From Cristatella mucedo (lineage: Eukaryota > Bryozoa > Phylactolaemata > Cristatellidae), in contig WPIO01000150.1 of the NCBI GenBank assembly GCA_009760855.2, positions 267,501-331,500 of the forward strand: a stretch of DNA of 64,000 bases, written 5' to 3'. Positions within the stretch are counted from its first letter, which is position 1, and each line of letters begins with the position of its first letter. Both the position numbers and the translations under genes were made by a program. Under the pieces are notes generated by a model. It made no database searches. It had not been told where the DNA came from and saw nothing but the letters and a program-made list of their open reading frames with translations. Shown here one piece after another: positions 11,683 to 23,828 of this stretch.

Positions 11683-11908
11683 CTTTCAACGACACCTGTG
11701 CATTTATTGTTAAAGGCGCACCAACTAATGTCAGTTTGACAGCCTCCGGCAAACACCGAGATGGTGGAAGCATTAATGCAGGTGGCACTCTGATCCTGAC
11801 GTGCAATGCCAATGGCAACCCGCCTCCCAGCTACGAATGGAGCAAAGCCAACGACACTAAGACAGTTAACTTGCCGACTAGTTCTGTCATTGATGGGAAC
11901 AAGCTCAC
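11683..11908 (+). CDS. gene A exon: Ig domain 1, first half
   Basis: A 226-bp exon starts in phase 1 and ends in phase 2 at CTCAC|GTAAGA. It encodes the first half of an Ig-superfamily (I-set-like) domain: PTNVSLTASG as strand A, LILTCNANGNPPPSYEWS with the first disulphide cysteine and the core tryptophan, then a loop ending in DGNKLT. The second half is supplied by 15576-15673, which starts with the single base that completes the split codon as Thr. The paralogous exon at 16864-17098 has the same start and end phases and the same PPPSYEWS signature. There is at least one N-glycosylation sequon (NVS). The polypyrimidine stretch before the acceptor is weak, so the exact 5' edge is less certain than the 3' edge. 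Confidence 0.78.
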
Positions 11909-14360
11909 GTAAGAAACAACATACTTTAGATTAATTCTAGACGATAGGGGTGTAGACATTTGGCTTCCGCGATAGGCACTCAATCCTCCAAACTGGATGC
12001 CCAACTGGGTCAACCGTAAGCCCGCTAGCAATTTACCACAGGTTCTACAAAAAGAATTAATTCGATTCTAAAACTTCGCAAGTAACTGTAAAAACATTCA
12101 TGCATATAAAGTACGAGCAATAATAACATACTAAACAAATGGAATAGAATAGGAAAAGACGAGCATAAAAAAACAAGAGAACAGTATGCGTCATTATCCA
12201 GTTTTTAAGGCTAAATACTAGGAGTCCGTATTTTGTCCTCTTCTGTATTTTATTTTCATGAAGAAATTAAAGCGCCCAAACGAATAATATTTTCGTCAGC
12301 CAGAAAGGATAAGTCGGCACTGGTGACATGACTACCTAACGGTTGCTGCTGAGATATTTTGCTAAAGCAACTGGCGAGTACTTAGTCATTTATGGTGCAT
12401 TCTCTCGTGGCGGGAAACGCGAGTTTGCTACACCAAGTCTGGATTTATTCGACTCTCCTCCAATCGTAAATGGCACAACTTTTTTTGCTGTATAGATATT
12501 TAGCTTAGTGCTCACGATATCAATGGGCATTATTTTGCTTTGCATAGCCGTTGCAGATGATGCATTTAAAGTATTTATTGCTCGTTATACCAAAACCCGA
12601 ACCACAATTGTTACCCGAATCAATATTTTGCCAATCTATGCATCCAAAAAGTGATTTCCTATTACCTGAGGAGGGCATTACTTAGAGCTCAACGGTGAAT
12701 TTATACATAAGTTACTAAGGAAGTGTTTTTGTGCACGTATACAGTGCTATACCATAAAATTGCACATCCTAGGAATATTTGCATGAATTCAAGTTTTTCA
12801 TTGTTATTTAAATGACTGAACAATAGCAACATGCCAAAACACTGTATTCATGTTAGCAGTGCTAAAGAGAAAACGCACATGCTGCTTGTCGGATAACGAA
12901 AACATGCAAAAAAGACGCTGTCGATGCTCAAAAAAATAATTATTTCGGGCTCATTGTATAGCTGCGTATTCCGAAGAATACGAACTTTTACTATATATAC
13001 TAGATACATTATTATATTCGTCACATAGACTGATCCCCATCGAAAGTAGAATTTCAAGATGGTATTATTATGCCTTTATTCAAATTATCGGAACAACTCT
13101 AAAAGGAATTTTCCAAGCAGTGATTAATGGAGGGAGCTGTATGGAGCGTGCACATCTGTAGGTCTCACGTGGATCGAAATGATGCGAGAAATCCACAGTG
13201 GTAAGCCAGCTCACAAATTATTCTAATAGAAAATAACATTATAATTATTTTAATTGATTTCTTACATCTTAAGTTAACTTGGGCAAAGCGTGCACCAAAT
13301 TAAGCTACCTTCGGCTAATCGTGATATCAACTTCACGATACATCCAAAGCACGATTGTGTGGCGTCTCCGTTATTAGCAAAGTTTTCCAAATCAGTATGA
13401 TACAGATCCGAGATTTTTTAATTATTAAACTTAGTGGTTTAAATGATCTTCATTATTTATGGATTTATTTTTTATTGCATCGAACCGGCGTGTCTAAGTC
13501 TGAATATGCACAATAGAAGTTTTCAACTCTTAACCTTGAAGGGAGGATCCACAAGCAAGAAGTGGAATGCATTAGAAAAAAGTAATACTAATATACGTGT
13601 ATTTACCCTCATGCAACTTGATCTCTTTTCAGACGGCAGGTACTTTGCATGTGTAAAGAAGCATGATTATGGTTAATAATGGCGTCATAAAAGATGAATA
13701 ATTGGCACATACAAATTAACTCTATACCGCTCTCTTGCTGCTTCATTAAATACTTTCAAAAAACTCAAGAATTTTCAAAGCAAGATGGAAAAGGTTAGTT
13801 TAAATTCTTCTCGGTTGTAGGAGCGTGAGCACGGTGGCTGCATGCATGACTCCCGACTATTAACTCTTTCTTCTTATCAGCCGTGCATCCTATCAGCATT
13901 TCATCCTTAAGGTTTCCAAAGTGTGCTGAGTATGAAGTGAGCTATTATTCATAATGCGCCAAATCCGCATGCCGTATATGAAGATGGAGCTATTTAGAAC
14001 GTAAGGTAATTATCACTATATAAAAATTTTAGTCAAAGCAAGCCGAGCAGAAATAGACAGAACCACAGAGGATTGGAGAGAGGCGAAAAACCAGTCAAAC
14101 AGAGGGTAGGGAATTTGATTCACAGACAGGTAGCGACCGACAAAACTTTGACTAAATACTGAGACGTAAGATTTCAGATATATGTAACTTACTTTTTAAA
14201 ATGTGTCGAATGCCTATAGAGAGTAATATAGCATTTCTGCTAATATGTCATTACCATTATTTCGATATTTATTATTTCACTTTTTTTAATCGCTCGACTT
14301 TAATTTGAAAAGATACTGGGATATTGAGAGGTTGAAAGACGACTGTAAAGATAGAAAAGA
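11909..14360. other. Ig1 intron, nothing recognised
   Basis: AT-rich, with short frames only and no LINE or SINE match seen until 14368. Confidence 0.4.
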
Positions 14361-14367
14361 ATAATGA

Positions 14368-14675
14368 TAATAATCATTCACTTAGTAAAGCGCCCTCAGA
14401 GAAGTTAATCTCTCTCTCCAGGCGCTTTACATTTGCTGTAAAGAGAAATGCAATTGAACGGTAAGTAAAATCCTGCTTGAAAAACAAACGAAATAAATAA
14501 TATGGTTAGGGGTGAAATACACAGGGTCAGCATGCAAATGTGGTTAGTGGCAGCATGCACAGTGTCAGCTCGCATAGGCACATCAAGGACGAATCACAGG
14601 GACCCACTAAACGCTGTACTAAATAGGTGTGTTTTTAGGTTCCATTTAAATGTGGTCAGGTCAGAGGATAGGTAC
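14368..14675 (-). mobile_element. LINE-A, 3' UTR fragment
   Basis: Low-coordinate tail of ATT/AAT repeats, then agtaaagcgccctcagag, the stem-loop, and the UTR up to about 14675. It is followed by an ATGAT repeat. Confidence 0.75.
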
Positions 14676-14705
14676 ATATAGGTTTAAAGGCTGATAACTA
14701 TAGCT

Positions 14706-14770
14706 AATGTGTTTATGATATGATATGATATGATATGGTGATATAGGTGATATATATATATATATATATA
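14706..14770. repeat. (ATGAT)n / (TA)n microsatellite
   Basis: Tandem atgat units pass into gatatag and a pure TA run. Confidence 0.9.
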
Positions 14771-15352
14771 GTTTATGTAGCCGTTTAAAACATGCAGTTT
14801 CCGTCCCGCCACCTGCAGCAGAACAAATTGCCTACATCATCGGTACTTCATAATCAGAAGATGCAATAATGAAGGCCAGCCACATGCCTCATGTAATGAC
14901 GGCTCCTATTTGCAGGGATTTGTCAGTTTTCTCTTTAGAGATGTTCCTGGCACCACTTTGGCATAGTTGCATTGCCACTTGGATCACACTCTACGTCGTG
15001 CGACCTCTATAGGTACGATAGTAAAGCTCTAATAAGCAACTTGCTGTTGGAATCTCAAAACCTTACGCATTTGCTTGGGATTTAAAGGCTAAAGATCAGC
15101 AGCACGACTAGCATTTACTTTCAATCACTCCCCTTGTTGCAGGCGTCTTCTGCATTTTTCAGGCCACACAACGTGATTGGCAGATGTGTGAGCTTGCACA
15201 ATGCCCTGAACAAGACGGGCAAGATTCAATAGAGGTTCATCGGCAGCAATTAGTAAAACCCAAATTACCTTGATCTAGTTTTCCGATTATTTAATGCATT
15301 GCAGCTCCGACACTTTCATACTTAGTTAAGGTGAGATTTTCTTGCCTTAGCA

Positions 15353-15430
15353 TTAATAATAATAATAATATTGCACTTGATAAAGCGCCCTCAGAGAACT
15401 CAATCTCTTTCTAGGCGCTTCAGCATTGCA
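15353..15430 (-). mobile_element. LINE-A or SINE-1 terminal tail
   Basis: Only the AAT-repeat tail and the stem-loop (aaagcgccctcagagaactc to ctaggcgctt) remain, 150 bp upstream of the Ig1 second-half exon. Confidence 0.7.
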
Positions 15431-15575
15431 CATCATCAAATGCAAAAGGCACGCCTTCGCTTTATAGTTAAACCCAATTTATGGTGGCTGTCGCTATGAG
15501 CAAGTACGAAGGCTTAAGTCATGTGTGTCATTTATCTTTTTTTTTCCATCAGCATGAAATTAACGTTTTTTGCAG

Positions 15576-15673
15576 AATTCCGTCAACCAACTTAGTCGAC
15601 GCCGGCATTTATAAGTGCACTGCTAAGAACAAGTTTGGCTCTAACAGCTCACTCGTTGTTGTGGACATAGTAG
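15576..15673 (+). CDS. gene A exon: Ig domain 1, second half
   Basis: The acceptor is preceded by a strong pyrimidine run ending tttttgcag. The exon completes a codon begun at 11908. It encodes LVDAGIYKCTAKNKFGSN, the conserved D-x-G-x-Y-x-C of the Ig F strand with the second disulphide cysteine, then strand G (SLVVVDIV). The donor is G|GTAAGG, phase 1. Together with 11683-11908 it makes a complete Ig domain split in the middle by a 3.7-kb intron. Confidence 0.8.
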
Positions 15674-16125
15674 GTAAGGGCGCCCATAGTGTGAAAAGCT
15701 ATCGCTGATTTGAACGTAGGCATGCACATGACTTCAATTTAGGCTGCATGTTCTTAGAGCTGGCTCAGAAGCACCTATCGAGGGTTTTATTCTGCAGCCA
15801 GCGTGTCAGCTTGCTCAAAAGTAGGTGATAGGGGCGTTCTGAAATAGCAAATAAATAGAGCTTGCTTGAAAAGGCATATGTAAGCTACGAGATGATAACT
15901 TGTGCAGGTGGGAACTATCTGCCATTCTGTAATCCGCAGGGTTATGCAGTAGTCTTGATAGCCTACTAGTAGACGGTGGACTTAGCCCGGTACATAGAGT
16001 ATAGCAGCTAGCCTGTTTTAAGACAGTTTAGCACCGATTTTAACCGTGTTAGGTCACTTATGTTATCTTGCTAAAATGCCTTGTTACAATAATGGTGCAG
16101 AATTAATTTCCTCGCACTGCAAAAG

Positions 16126-16722
16126 CAATAACAATGCACTTGACAGAGCAACCTCAGAGAACTAAATCTCATTCTAGGCGTTTTACATTTGCTGGCAAGG
16201 AAAACGCGATTGAATGGTGAGTAATATCATGCTTGATAAACAACATGAATAAAATGGCTTTTGGTTACATGCACAGGGTGAGCATGCAGATGTGGTTAGT
16301 GGCAGCATGCACAGTGTAAGCACGCAAAAGTTGATGAAGTAACTATAACAGGAACCCACTACATGCTGTCATAGATAGGTGTTTTTCAAGTTCTTTTTAA
16401 ATGTGGTCAAGTCAGGGGATGTTCTGATGCAAGTCAGAGGAGAGTTCCAGGCTTTGGAAGCATGCGAACTAAATGCACGGTTTCCAAAGGATTTGAGGCT
16501 TGTAAGAGGTATTGGTAAACTGTTGGATTCCGAAAACCGGGTGATAGAATGCTTGACCTGGTGGGGTAGTGGATCTGAGAGATAGGCTGGAGCGAAGAAT
16601 GAAGTGACCTAAAAGTGAGTGACAAAACCTTGAAGTCAATCCGTTTATTGACTGGTAGCCAGCTCAGGTCGGCAAGAAGCGGTATGACGTGGCAACTGCG
16701 ACTCACACGACTGACAAGCACT
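16126..16722 (-). mobile_element. LINE-A, 3' end fragment
   Basis: Minus-strand ORF2 tail (SCHVIPLLADLSWLPVNKRI and FRSLHSSLQPIS) plus 3' UTR and tail. It ends about 140 bp before the Ig2 first-half exon. Confidence 0.8.
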
Positions 16723-16863
16723 TGGATATGGTCACATGTAATAATTTATATCCGTCGAAAGTCCTGCAGATTCGTGCCTTTACTGGTGAACTCTTTTTAT
16801 TATAACTGCCATTTTTATCTCTTGACATAGCATCCGATCTGTAGATCATTCTTCATATATCAG

Positions 16864-17098
16864 TGAGAGATGCGTCGAACCGCACCTGTGCATTCATTTT
16901 TGAAGATCCACCAACTAATGTCACTTTGACTGCCTCCGGCTCCAACGAAGGAGGCAGAGGAATTACGTTAGGTGAAAAGCTAATCCTCGTGTGCACTGCC
17001 AACGGCACCCCGCCTCCAAGCTACGAATGGAGCAGAGTCAATGGTACACTGTCAGTTGAGTTACCGACTGGTTCTCTAGTCGATGGGAGCATGCTCAC
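16864..17098 (+). CDS. gene A exon: Ig domain 2, first half
   Basis: This 235-bp exon begins after CAG (phase 1) and ends CTCAC|GTAAGT (phase 2). It encodes PTNVTLTASG, then LILVCTANGTPPPSYEWS and a loop ending DGSMLT. It is a clear tandem duplicate of the exon at 11683, with identical split position and the same cysteine and tryptophan. Sequons NVT and NRT suggest a glycosylated extracellular protein. Its partner half-exon lies about 12 kb away at 29093, after an intron filled with LINE-A and SINE-1 copies. Confidence 0.8.
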
Positions 17099-17539
17099 GT
17101 AAGTTACAGATAGTAAATTGCAATTGGAAGTTATCTATGCACGAGGAAGAATGATACACTTATGGCTACGAGCACTTCAATCTAGTCACCAACCACCATC
17201 GAGCTAAATTTTTCGACGAAGGCCTCGGGGCAGGTGTCTTTGCATCTAGACATATTTAGCCATTGCTGGACAAGTCAGAGTCTATAGATCGTTTGCACTG
17301 CATACTCCTTCGTTAAAGATTGCAATATATGCTAGTTCAGATACTTATTCTAAACCTAGATGAAATAAATACATTAAACTGATTAATGCTAAAATCACGG
17401 TATACAAGATACCTAGTGAAGATTATTATCTTGGGCATTTACTCTGCACATGGGGCCAAAATAAATATTTGGCATTAAGTATTACTCAGAATTAAAACTA
17501 ACAGGTGTCATGTGACATACGTTCCTGTATATTCAGTTA

Positions 17540-17835
17540 TGAGTGTACACAGTAGTGCATTGTTTACATGCAATATGGGTGAGGATTAGTTTGCTGGCAA
17601 ATTATGCCCGGAAGCAACAGATCCATGTATGGAACAAGCAGGACTGTGTGAGTGTTGTCCAGAGGACTAATAACCTTCTTTACTAGGAATGAGAACTTCA
17701 TGATGAAGTCACTTGTGGCCCTCTTGATTGCAGACATGAGGTTTGGCACGGAAATGACGGGTGATGATTCTAAAGGGGATGCTGCCAAATAACGGATGGA
17801 CTGTCGCATATTGCCTATCTTGTTGACAAAGAATC
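17540..17835 (-). mobile_element. LINE-A, internal RT-region fragment
   Basis: The minus strand reads VPNLMSAIKRATSDFIMKF and NTHTVLLVPYMDLLLPGI, matching the segment before the RT core of the 26-28.8 kb copy (MSAFKQVTSDL; PTVLLVRCIDLLLPCI). Confidence 0.7.
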
Positions 17836-18435
17836 TAGAGTATCATTGTACTGCTACATATACAAGTCGTTCCTGAATTTCGGTCGTGTTACTAAGCACT
17901 CTGACACCGATGCACGACAACACAGTCTTTCAGAAACAAAAGCTCCATTGCATTGTAACAATCGCTGGAGGTATTTACGTTCTTCCTCAACTTTCTTTCA
18001 CCCACCCATCAATCTGCTTACAGCTGTGGGCAGGTTGCTGAAATTACTTGCACGCAGCTGCCTAGTTTTAGTTAATGCGTGAAATAAATGAAATATCAAC
18101 TTTTCCTATCAAAATTTGTTGGTTTGACCGTTTTATATAAACTTTGTATTTTTCCGCACAGTTGCGTAGCTATTTTTTATCGTCCTTGTAGAAATAATCC
18201 ACTATTCGGCACACCAATAATCTTCATTCCCCTATTTTTGTAAAACTAGAGGAGCGATTACTTACGTTACTAGCGACTGTCGTTGGACTGGCATTTAGAA
18301 CTCGATTGGAACAGCGAATACTTTTCGTGATCCGCCTCCTGTAGCTTGAGGACGCAACCTCTCGTAAAGCCAGTGTTGGCTCCTGCTGGGACGATAAAAT
18401 TGTAACATTCTTGTTTAGCCGCTGGGCTCACTGCC

Positions 18436-18590
18436 GAGCTGGTTTGGTCTAGCGGTTTAGGTGCTCGCCCGACCAAGGTCTGACTAAGATCGTGTGCTCG
18501 AGCGCTGAGACATAAGTTAAGCGCCTAAATAGAGATTAAGGTCTTTTTAGGCCCTATATAATTAAATAACATAATTATAAATAGGCACCC
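18436..18590 (+). mobile_element. SINE-1 copy
   Basis: gagctggtttggtctagcgg head, gtgtgctcgagc B-box region, and a tail with aagcgcctaaatagagatta followed by ttaaataacataattataa. Confidence 0.75.
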
Positions 18591-18699
18591 ACCCAAGACG
18601 GACAGCCGCTTACACATACGATGACCCAGATTCTATTGTTATTTATGAGAAGCTCTAAGAGTTTGGGTTGGACAAGTTATCATTTCTATCGCTTTCTAA

Positions 18700-19240
18700 G
18701 CACACTACGTATGCTGTAAAAGAAAGACGCCCTAATGAAATTTTGTAACGTACACCATGTTCAAAAGCATGGCATTGTTCGAGGTGACATGCACAGTGTC
18801 AACATGTAAATATGTTTTCTATTACCATGCCCAGTATGAGCACGAATGAGCATACAAGAATGAATCATAACGATTCAAAACGAGCCGAGATAAACTAGCA
18901 GATTTTTAAGCTTCTTTCTCAAATTCATTTCCTTCGGATAACCTGTGAGGTCAGTCGAGATTGAATTCCAGGTTTGGTAGCATATGAACTACAGACAAGG
19001 TGTGCAAAAAATCTGTGGTTTGTTTTAGGTGTAGCTAAACGATTTAATCCAGAAAAGTAAGTGGTACGATGCTTAACTTTGTAGACGAGTCGTTCTGACA
19101 GTCCGGCTGAAGCTACAAAATAACGAAACCCAAACGTGGATGACAACTTTGAATTAGATGAGTTGCTCGATATGAGTTGCTTGAGCCCGTGAAATTCGGA
19201 AGTAGTGTGACGTAACACTCGTGAAGCTTACGAAAGCCAT
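18700..19240 (-). mobile_element. LINE-A, 3' end fragment, old
   Basis: Minus-strand KVKHRTTYFSGLNRL and SSYATKPGIQSRLTS correspond to QAKHRTTRFSESNSL and SSYAPKAWNSLPT of better copies. The 3' UTR is diverged. Confidence 0.65.
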
Positions 19241-19761
19241 GCCTTACTGGACAGTTTTGCATGAACTATAAGTACCTGAATAGAAGATTAAGCTGGTGGA
19301 CCAGCAACTAGTAACTTAAAGAAGGTCGATTCATAATGAGGCAAATGGTTCTAAAATTAGTTGTAGTATTCCTTTTATAAGCAAGCACTGATTTCCGTAA
19401 TGTTAGATAGTTGAAAGTAGGCAGACTTATTCACGGGCTGGTGTGGCTATCTCGTAAAAGGTCTTTTCGGAAAAATATCCTGATTTCCTGCAGATTCTAC
19501 GCCAGATGGGCTGGCTCAGCCATTTATGAGGGTTAGGTTTACAATTCATGTGTCGTACTTATTTCCCATAACTATTAATTTATTTTCAGCGTCAGTAGAT
19601 TTGAGAAAGGTTGCTGCAACATATGTGTGGATTCCAGAAATATGCATAACAAGTGCATTCAGATATTGCCACCCTCTGGAGAATTGACAATATATAAAGC
19701 ACACATAAAACTGAGTGACATATGAAAAGACTTGTATGTCTAAAAATTAAAAAATAAGTTT

Positions 19762-19939
19762 ATTTCTTTAGCGCCCCACGAGAATTTATAATAATAATAA
19801 AAGAATAATTCATTTGTATAGCGCCCCAAGAGAACTTAATCTATATTCAGGCGCTTCACATATGCCTAGGGGCTCGAGCCCACGACCTCAGTCAGACCTG
19901 TGTCGGGGCGAGCACCTTAACCGCTAGACCAAACCAGCT
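19762..19939 (-). mobile_element. SINE-1 copy (cluster, first)
   Basis: Reverse-strand SINE-1: tail tagcgccccaagagaactta with an AAT run at the low end, then ggggctcgagcccacgacct (B-box region) and aaccgctagaccaaaccagc (A-box region). A second, shorter tail (tagcgccccacgagaattta) precedes it at 19770. Confidence 0.75.
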
Positions 19940-20040
19940 CTATTCAGGCACTTCACATATACCACGAGGCTTAAGCCCATGACCTCAGCCAGACGTTGGT
20001 CGGGGCGAACACCTGAACCACTGGACCAAACCAGCTCGGC
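19940..20040 (-). mobile_element. SINE-1 copy (cluster, second, tail-less)
   Basis: Joined directly to the previous copy at tctattcaggcacttcacat. It retains the tRNA-like head (aaccactggaccaaaccagc) but lacks the outer tail, as if created by internal priming or tandem fusion. Confidence 0.7.
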
Positions 20041-20129
20041 ACTTTGTAGGTGCCCTACAGCACACATGCCCAGGAAGAATGCGTGGTCCGACGAAGAAAA
20101 CAGAGCGCGGATTAGGTGGCCATGCCTTG

Positions 20130-20275
20130 CATACAACAAATTTATTTGTATAGCACCCCAAGAAAACTTAATTTCCATTCAGGCACTTCGCTTATGAAAC
20201 GGGCTTGGGACCACGACCTCAGCCAAACCTTGGTCGGGGCGAGCACCTTAACCGCTGGACCAAACCAGCTTGGCA
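20130..20275 (-). mobile_element. SINE-1 copy (cluster, third)
   Basis: A near-complete copy with tail tatagcaccccaagaaaact, ggcttgggaccacgacctca, and head aaccgctggaccaaaccagc. Confidence 0.75.
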
Positions 20276-20279
20276 TGCA

Positions 20280-21315
20280 TTGTGTTGTTTGGTGATCTGA
20301 TCGGCAAGAGGGAGTGTCTAAGTTGTGAAAAGAACCAGACCACGCACAGTAACCTCACGTACCATAACCAGCACTTCAGAGGCTCCTCGGATGACCTATT
20401 GGTATTAGATCTGGGGGTATTAATACTGGGAGTATCCCACTAAATAGGATCTAAACCATCACTATGCAGTGCCGGCGATTCGCAAGAGAGACGAGAAGCT
20501 TCAAGAAGGACTTGTCGATCAATATTTTCTAACTCTGCCACAAGGTAGAGCGGAAATTGCAAACAGACTTTACCTTCGTCTGCAGTCATACCAATTTCGT
20601 CATGCACCTTAAGTAAAGTTGAATCCAACGTGAGGTTACCATCTCTAAATAAATGTTGGAACTTGCACATAAGGTTTTGGGCTTTAATATATGAGTTCAG
20701 ATGTCTGCATCAGAATTTTTTTAATGCGTTCGATGCTAGTGGTAAAAGAGACACTTCGCAGAAGCTGCTTAAGTATTTCATTTAGTTTTGCCTTAATTAT
20801 TTGGAATTATAATTATTAGTATTATTATTATTATTATTATTTGGGATTATTATTATTAGAAAAAGCCTTTTTGAAAGGTGCAGGGACATAATTTGAGGCT
20901 AAGGCCATATTTTAGGAAATATTTATGAATGGCAGCAGCAGTTCCATGTGTCGTAGAACCAGGGCTATTGGAATAGGGTGTAGAGGTCCTCTTTGGCTAG
21001 AGATTAGTTTTAGGATGTGATCATTACTGACCTATTTAAGCATTTTCTGATCGATTAGTACTATTTACTCAATAATTCATGTGCCTGATGATCAGCAGTT
21101 AGTCCCGATCTTTCACACCCTTTCAAAATCTTGCAATAACTAGCTGGAATATTGTCTGCCGTAAACCATAGGCCGAATTTGATAGGGTACTGGTTGTGCT
21201 TCCTCATAAGTGAAAACTCATTAAGCCAGTCAGCAAGTGTCGTAACATCTTCGTTCGAGTCCATCCAGGGATTTGGACTTAATAATATCGTGGCTGGCAG
21301 GAGATTATATTCCAC
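20280..21315 (-). mobile_element. LINE-A, internal fragments, heavily decayed
   Basis: The minus strand contains RLSCESPALHSDGLDP (compare RLSPRLGITGTALQWF) and, at 21061-21315, NPWMDSNEDVTTLADWLNEF followed by GLWFTADNI, matching the pre-RT part of the 26-28.8 kb copy. An ATT repeat at 20817-20865 interrupts it. Confidence 0.6.
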
Positions 21316-21324
21316 ACTGGAATA

Positions 21325-21490
21325 CTGACCCTGGGCATGTCGCCCCTAACCATCTTATTCATCTTGTTCATTAAGCATGATATTACTCACCACTCAATCG
21401 CGTTTCCCTTGAAAAAAATTAAAAGCGCTTTGAAAGAGATTAGGTTCTCTGAGGGTGCTTCATCTAGTGCATTATTATTATTCTTATTCC
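21325..21490 (+). mobile_element. LINE-A, 3' UTR fragment
   Basis: Plus-strand tail: gggcatgtcgcccctaacca, then agagattaggttctctgagg and gtgcattattattattctta. It is opposed to the fragment before it. Confidence 0.7.
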
Positions 21491-22483
21491 ATACTCGTGC
21501 CAATACTATAAGGTGATTTTGATCTTCTAGAGTGTGGTAGACCTACTTAAGTATTTATTCAGTCAAATCATTACTCCAAACGTTCAGTCAACATTTAATC
21601 CAAAACCTCAGTTTTAGAAGGGTTTCATTAAAAGTCATCAGACAGCCTCAATTCCAAATTATCACGGCCGTAAAGATGGCCTCAACATCAAAAATATTCA
21701 GTCGCGCGTTTTCCTTTTGTAAGAAGCTGAGGTGGCGTAATTTAATCAACAAATACACGAGGTAAAATTCCAACCCAGACTGATAAGGCTCACCATGGTT
21801 TGAAAAGCTTATATATAGAGAAATTTGAATTCATTGCAGCAGCTCGAACCTTAAGGCATCGATTGAATATGTAAAAGCTATACCAAGCGTTTAACTAAGC
21901 ACTTTGAGACAAAATCATTTGCTCCATTAGTCATAAATAGTGGTTTCACCAATGGAATTCTTCGGCTTTGACATTCAACTCTCTGCGGCCAAATCTAGCA
22001 GCAACTGGTCAGCTGATGGCTGCTGCCATTTCAAGTTACCTACTTCATTGGCTGAAATCAAGACTCGTATTTTCTTTTCGCTTTCTCTTTTGGCTTGGCA
22101 CGCCAAAACTTGCCGCCGCCTACCAGCAGAAACCCGGCATAGGTTTGGAATGCAAGCTGGGAACTATTCCATAGTGCTACTTACCACGATGTTTTACTGC
22201 CCTTGCTGATGATACTTCCTGCCGGAGATGAGTGGACATGCAATACACGTATTGATATTGACAGGCGAATTGTGTGCTAACAAGAAGCACCAAATACTCT
22301 ATAATTTTGCAGTTAGTACTTAGGCTCTACTGGTGAAGCAGATGGCTGCAGTAAATGCGTTTAGTTAAAATACTAACGAGGCGATAAATACATTGGTAAA
22401 CTAATGTCTCGAGGGGAATGCAGCGTGAAATGAGAGGAGGTAGCTAGAAAGCATAGCAGCAGCCCATGGCCAATTAGTAATGA

Positions 22484-23828
22484 AATAATAATAATAATAT
22501 TGCACTTGATAAAGCACCCTCAGAGAACTTTATCTCTCTTGGCGCTTTACATTAACTGCAAAGGGAAATGCAATTGAAAGGTGAGTAAAATCAGCTTGAT
22601 AAACAAACAAAAGGAATAACGTGGATAGGGGTGAAATGCACAGGGTCAGCATGCAAATATGGTTAGTGGCAGCATGCACAGTGTCAGCACGCATAAGCAC
22701 ATCAAGGACGAATCACAGGGACCCACTAAATGCTGTCCTAAATTAGTGTTTTTAAATTCTTTTAAAATGTGGTCAGTTCAGGGGATGTTCTGACCCAAGT
22801 CGGGAGGGAGTTCCAGGCTTTGGGAGCATACGAACTAAATGAACGGTCTCCACGAAATTTGAGGTTTGTACGAGGTATTAGTAGATTACTGTATTCCGAA
22901 AGGCGGTGGTACGACGCTTGGCCTGATGAAGGAGTACATCTGAGAGATAGGCTGGAGCCAAAGAATGAAGTGACCTACAAGTGAGCGTCAAAACCTTGAA
23001 GTTAATCCGTTGCTTGACTGGTAGCCAGTGCAGGTCGGCGAGAAGTGGAGTAATGTGGCAACTGCGACGCTCACGACAGACAAGCCTAGCTGCAGCGTTT
23101 CGCACCAGCTGCAATCGCCTGATCGCACATGCCGGTAGGCCAACAAACAGTGATTTGCAGAAGTCGAGACGGGATGTCACGAATGCATGGACCAACTTAG
23201 ATGTGGCATACTTATCTAAACAAGCCCAAATTTTAGCAATTTCATGAAGCTGAAAATAAGCAGATTTGACTGTGGAGCTGATGTGGTCGTCTAACGAGAG
23301 GTCACTTTGGAACATAACACCTAGATTTCGAGCTGATTCAACTGGAGATATGCTGGCAGAGCCAATTTTGAGTCAGCCTTTCTAATTTGTGAATCACACT
23401 GGGTTTGCCCATAACTAGCAAGTTAGTTTTATCGTCATTTAGTTTTAGAATATTTGCTGCCATCTATGTGCAGATGTCATCAATACATGCAGCAAATGAG
23501 TTTAGAGAATTTAAGGTGCTCGCAGGCAGGGAGGGATCAAAGCAAAGGTACCAATGAGTGTCATCCGCATAGAAGTGAAAGCCTAGATTGTGCTTGGCAA
23601 TCACATCAGCAAGAGGGAGAGTATAAACCGTGAAAAGAATCGGACCTAGCACTGAGCCCTGAGGTACTCCATATTTCAGAGGTACTTCAGATAATCTTTG
23701 TCCATTCACGTCAATACTCTGGAGTCTCCCACTGAGATAGGACCTGAACCACTGCAGAGCAGTGCCAGTGATGCCCAGACGAGATGAGATGCGCTCTAGA
23801 AGAACTTTGAGATCGATGGTATCAACAT
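22484..23828 (-). mobile_element. LINE-A, 5'-truncated copy
   Basis: A 1.35-kb minus-strand copy from the AAT tail through 3' UTR, ORF2 C-terminus (LVCRERRSCHITPLLADLHW) and RT core (VPQGSVLGPILF; FHFYADD) to an abrupt end at 23828. The frame is broken in at least three places. It is very similar to the copy at 26100 and in the same orientation, 3.6 kb away. It keeps four bases near 23620 that the other copy has lost. Confidence 0.88.
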
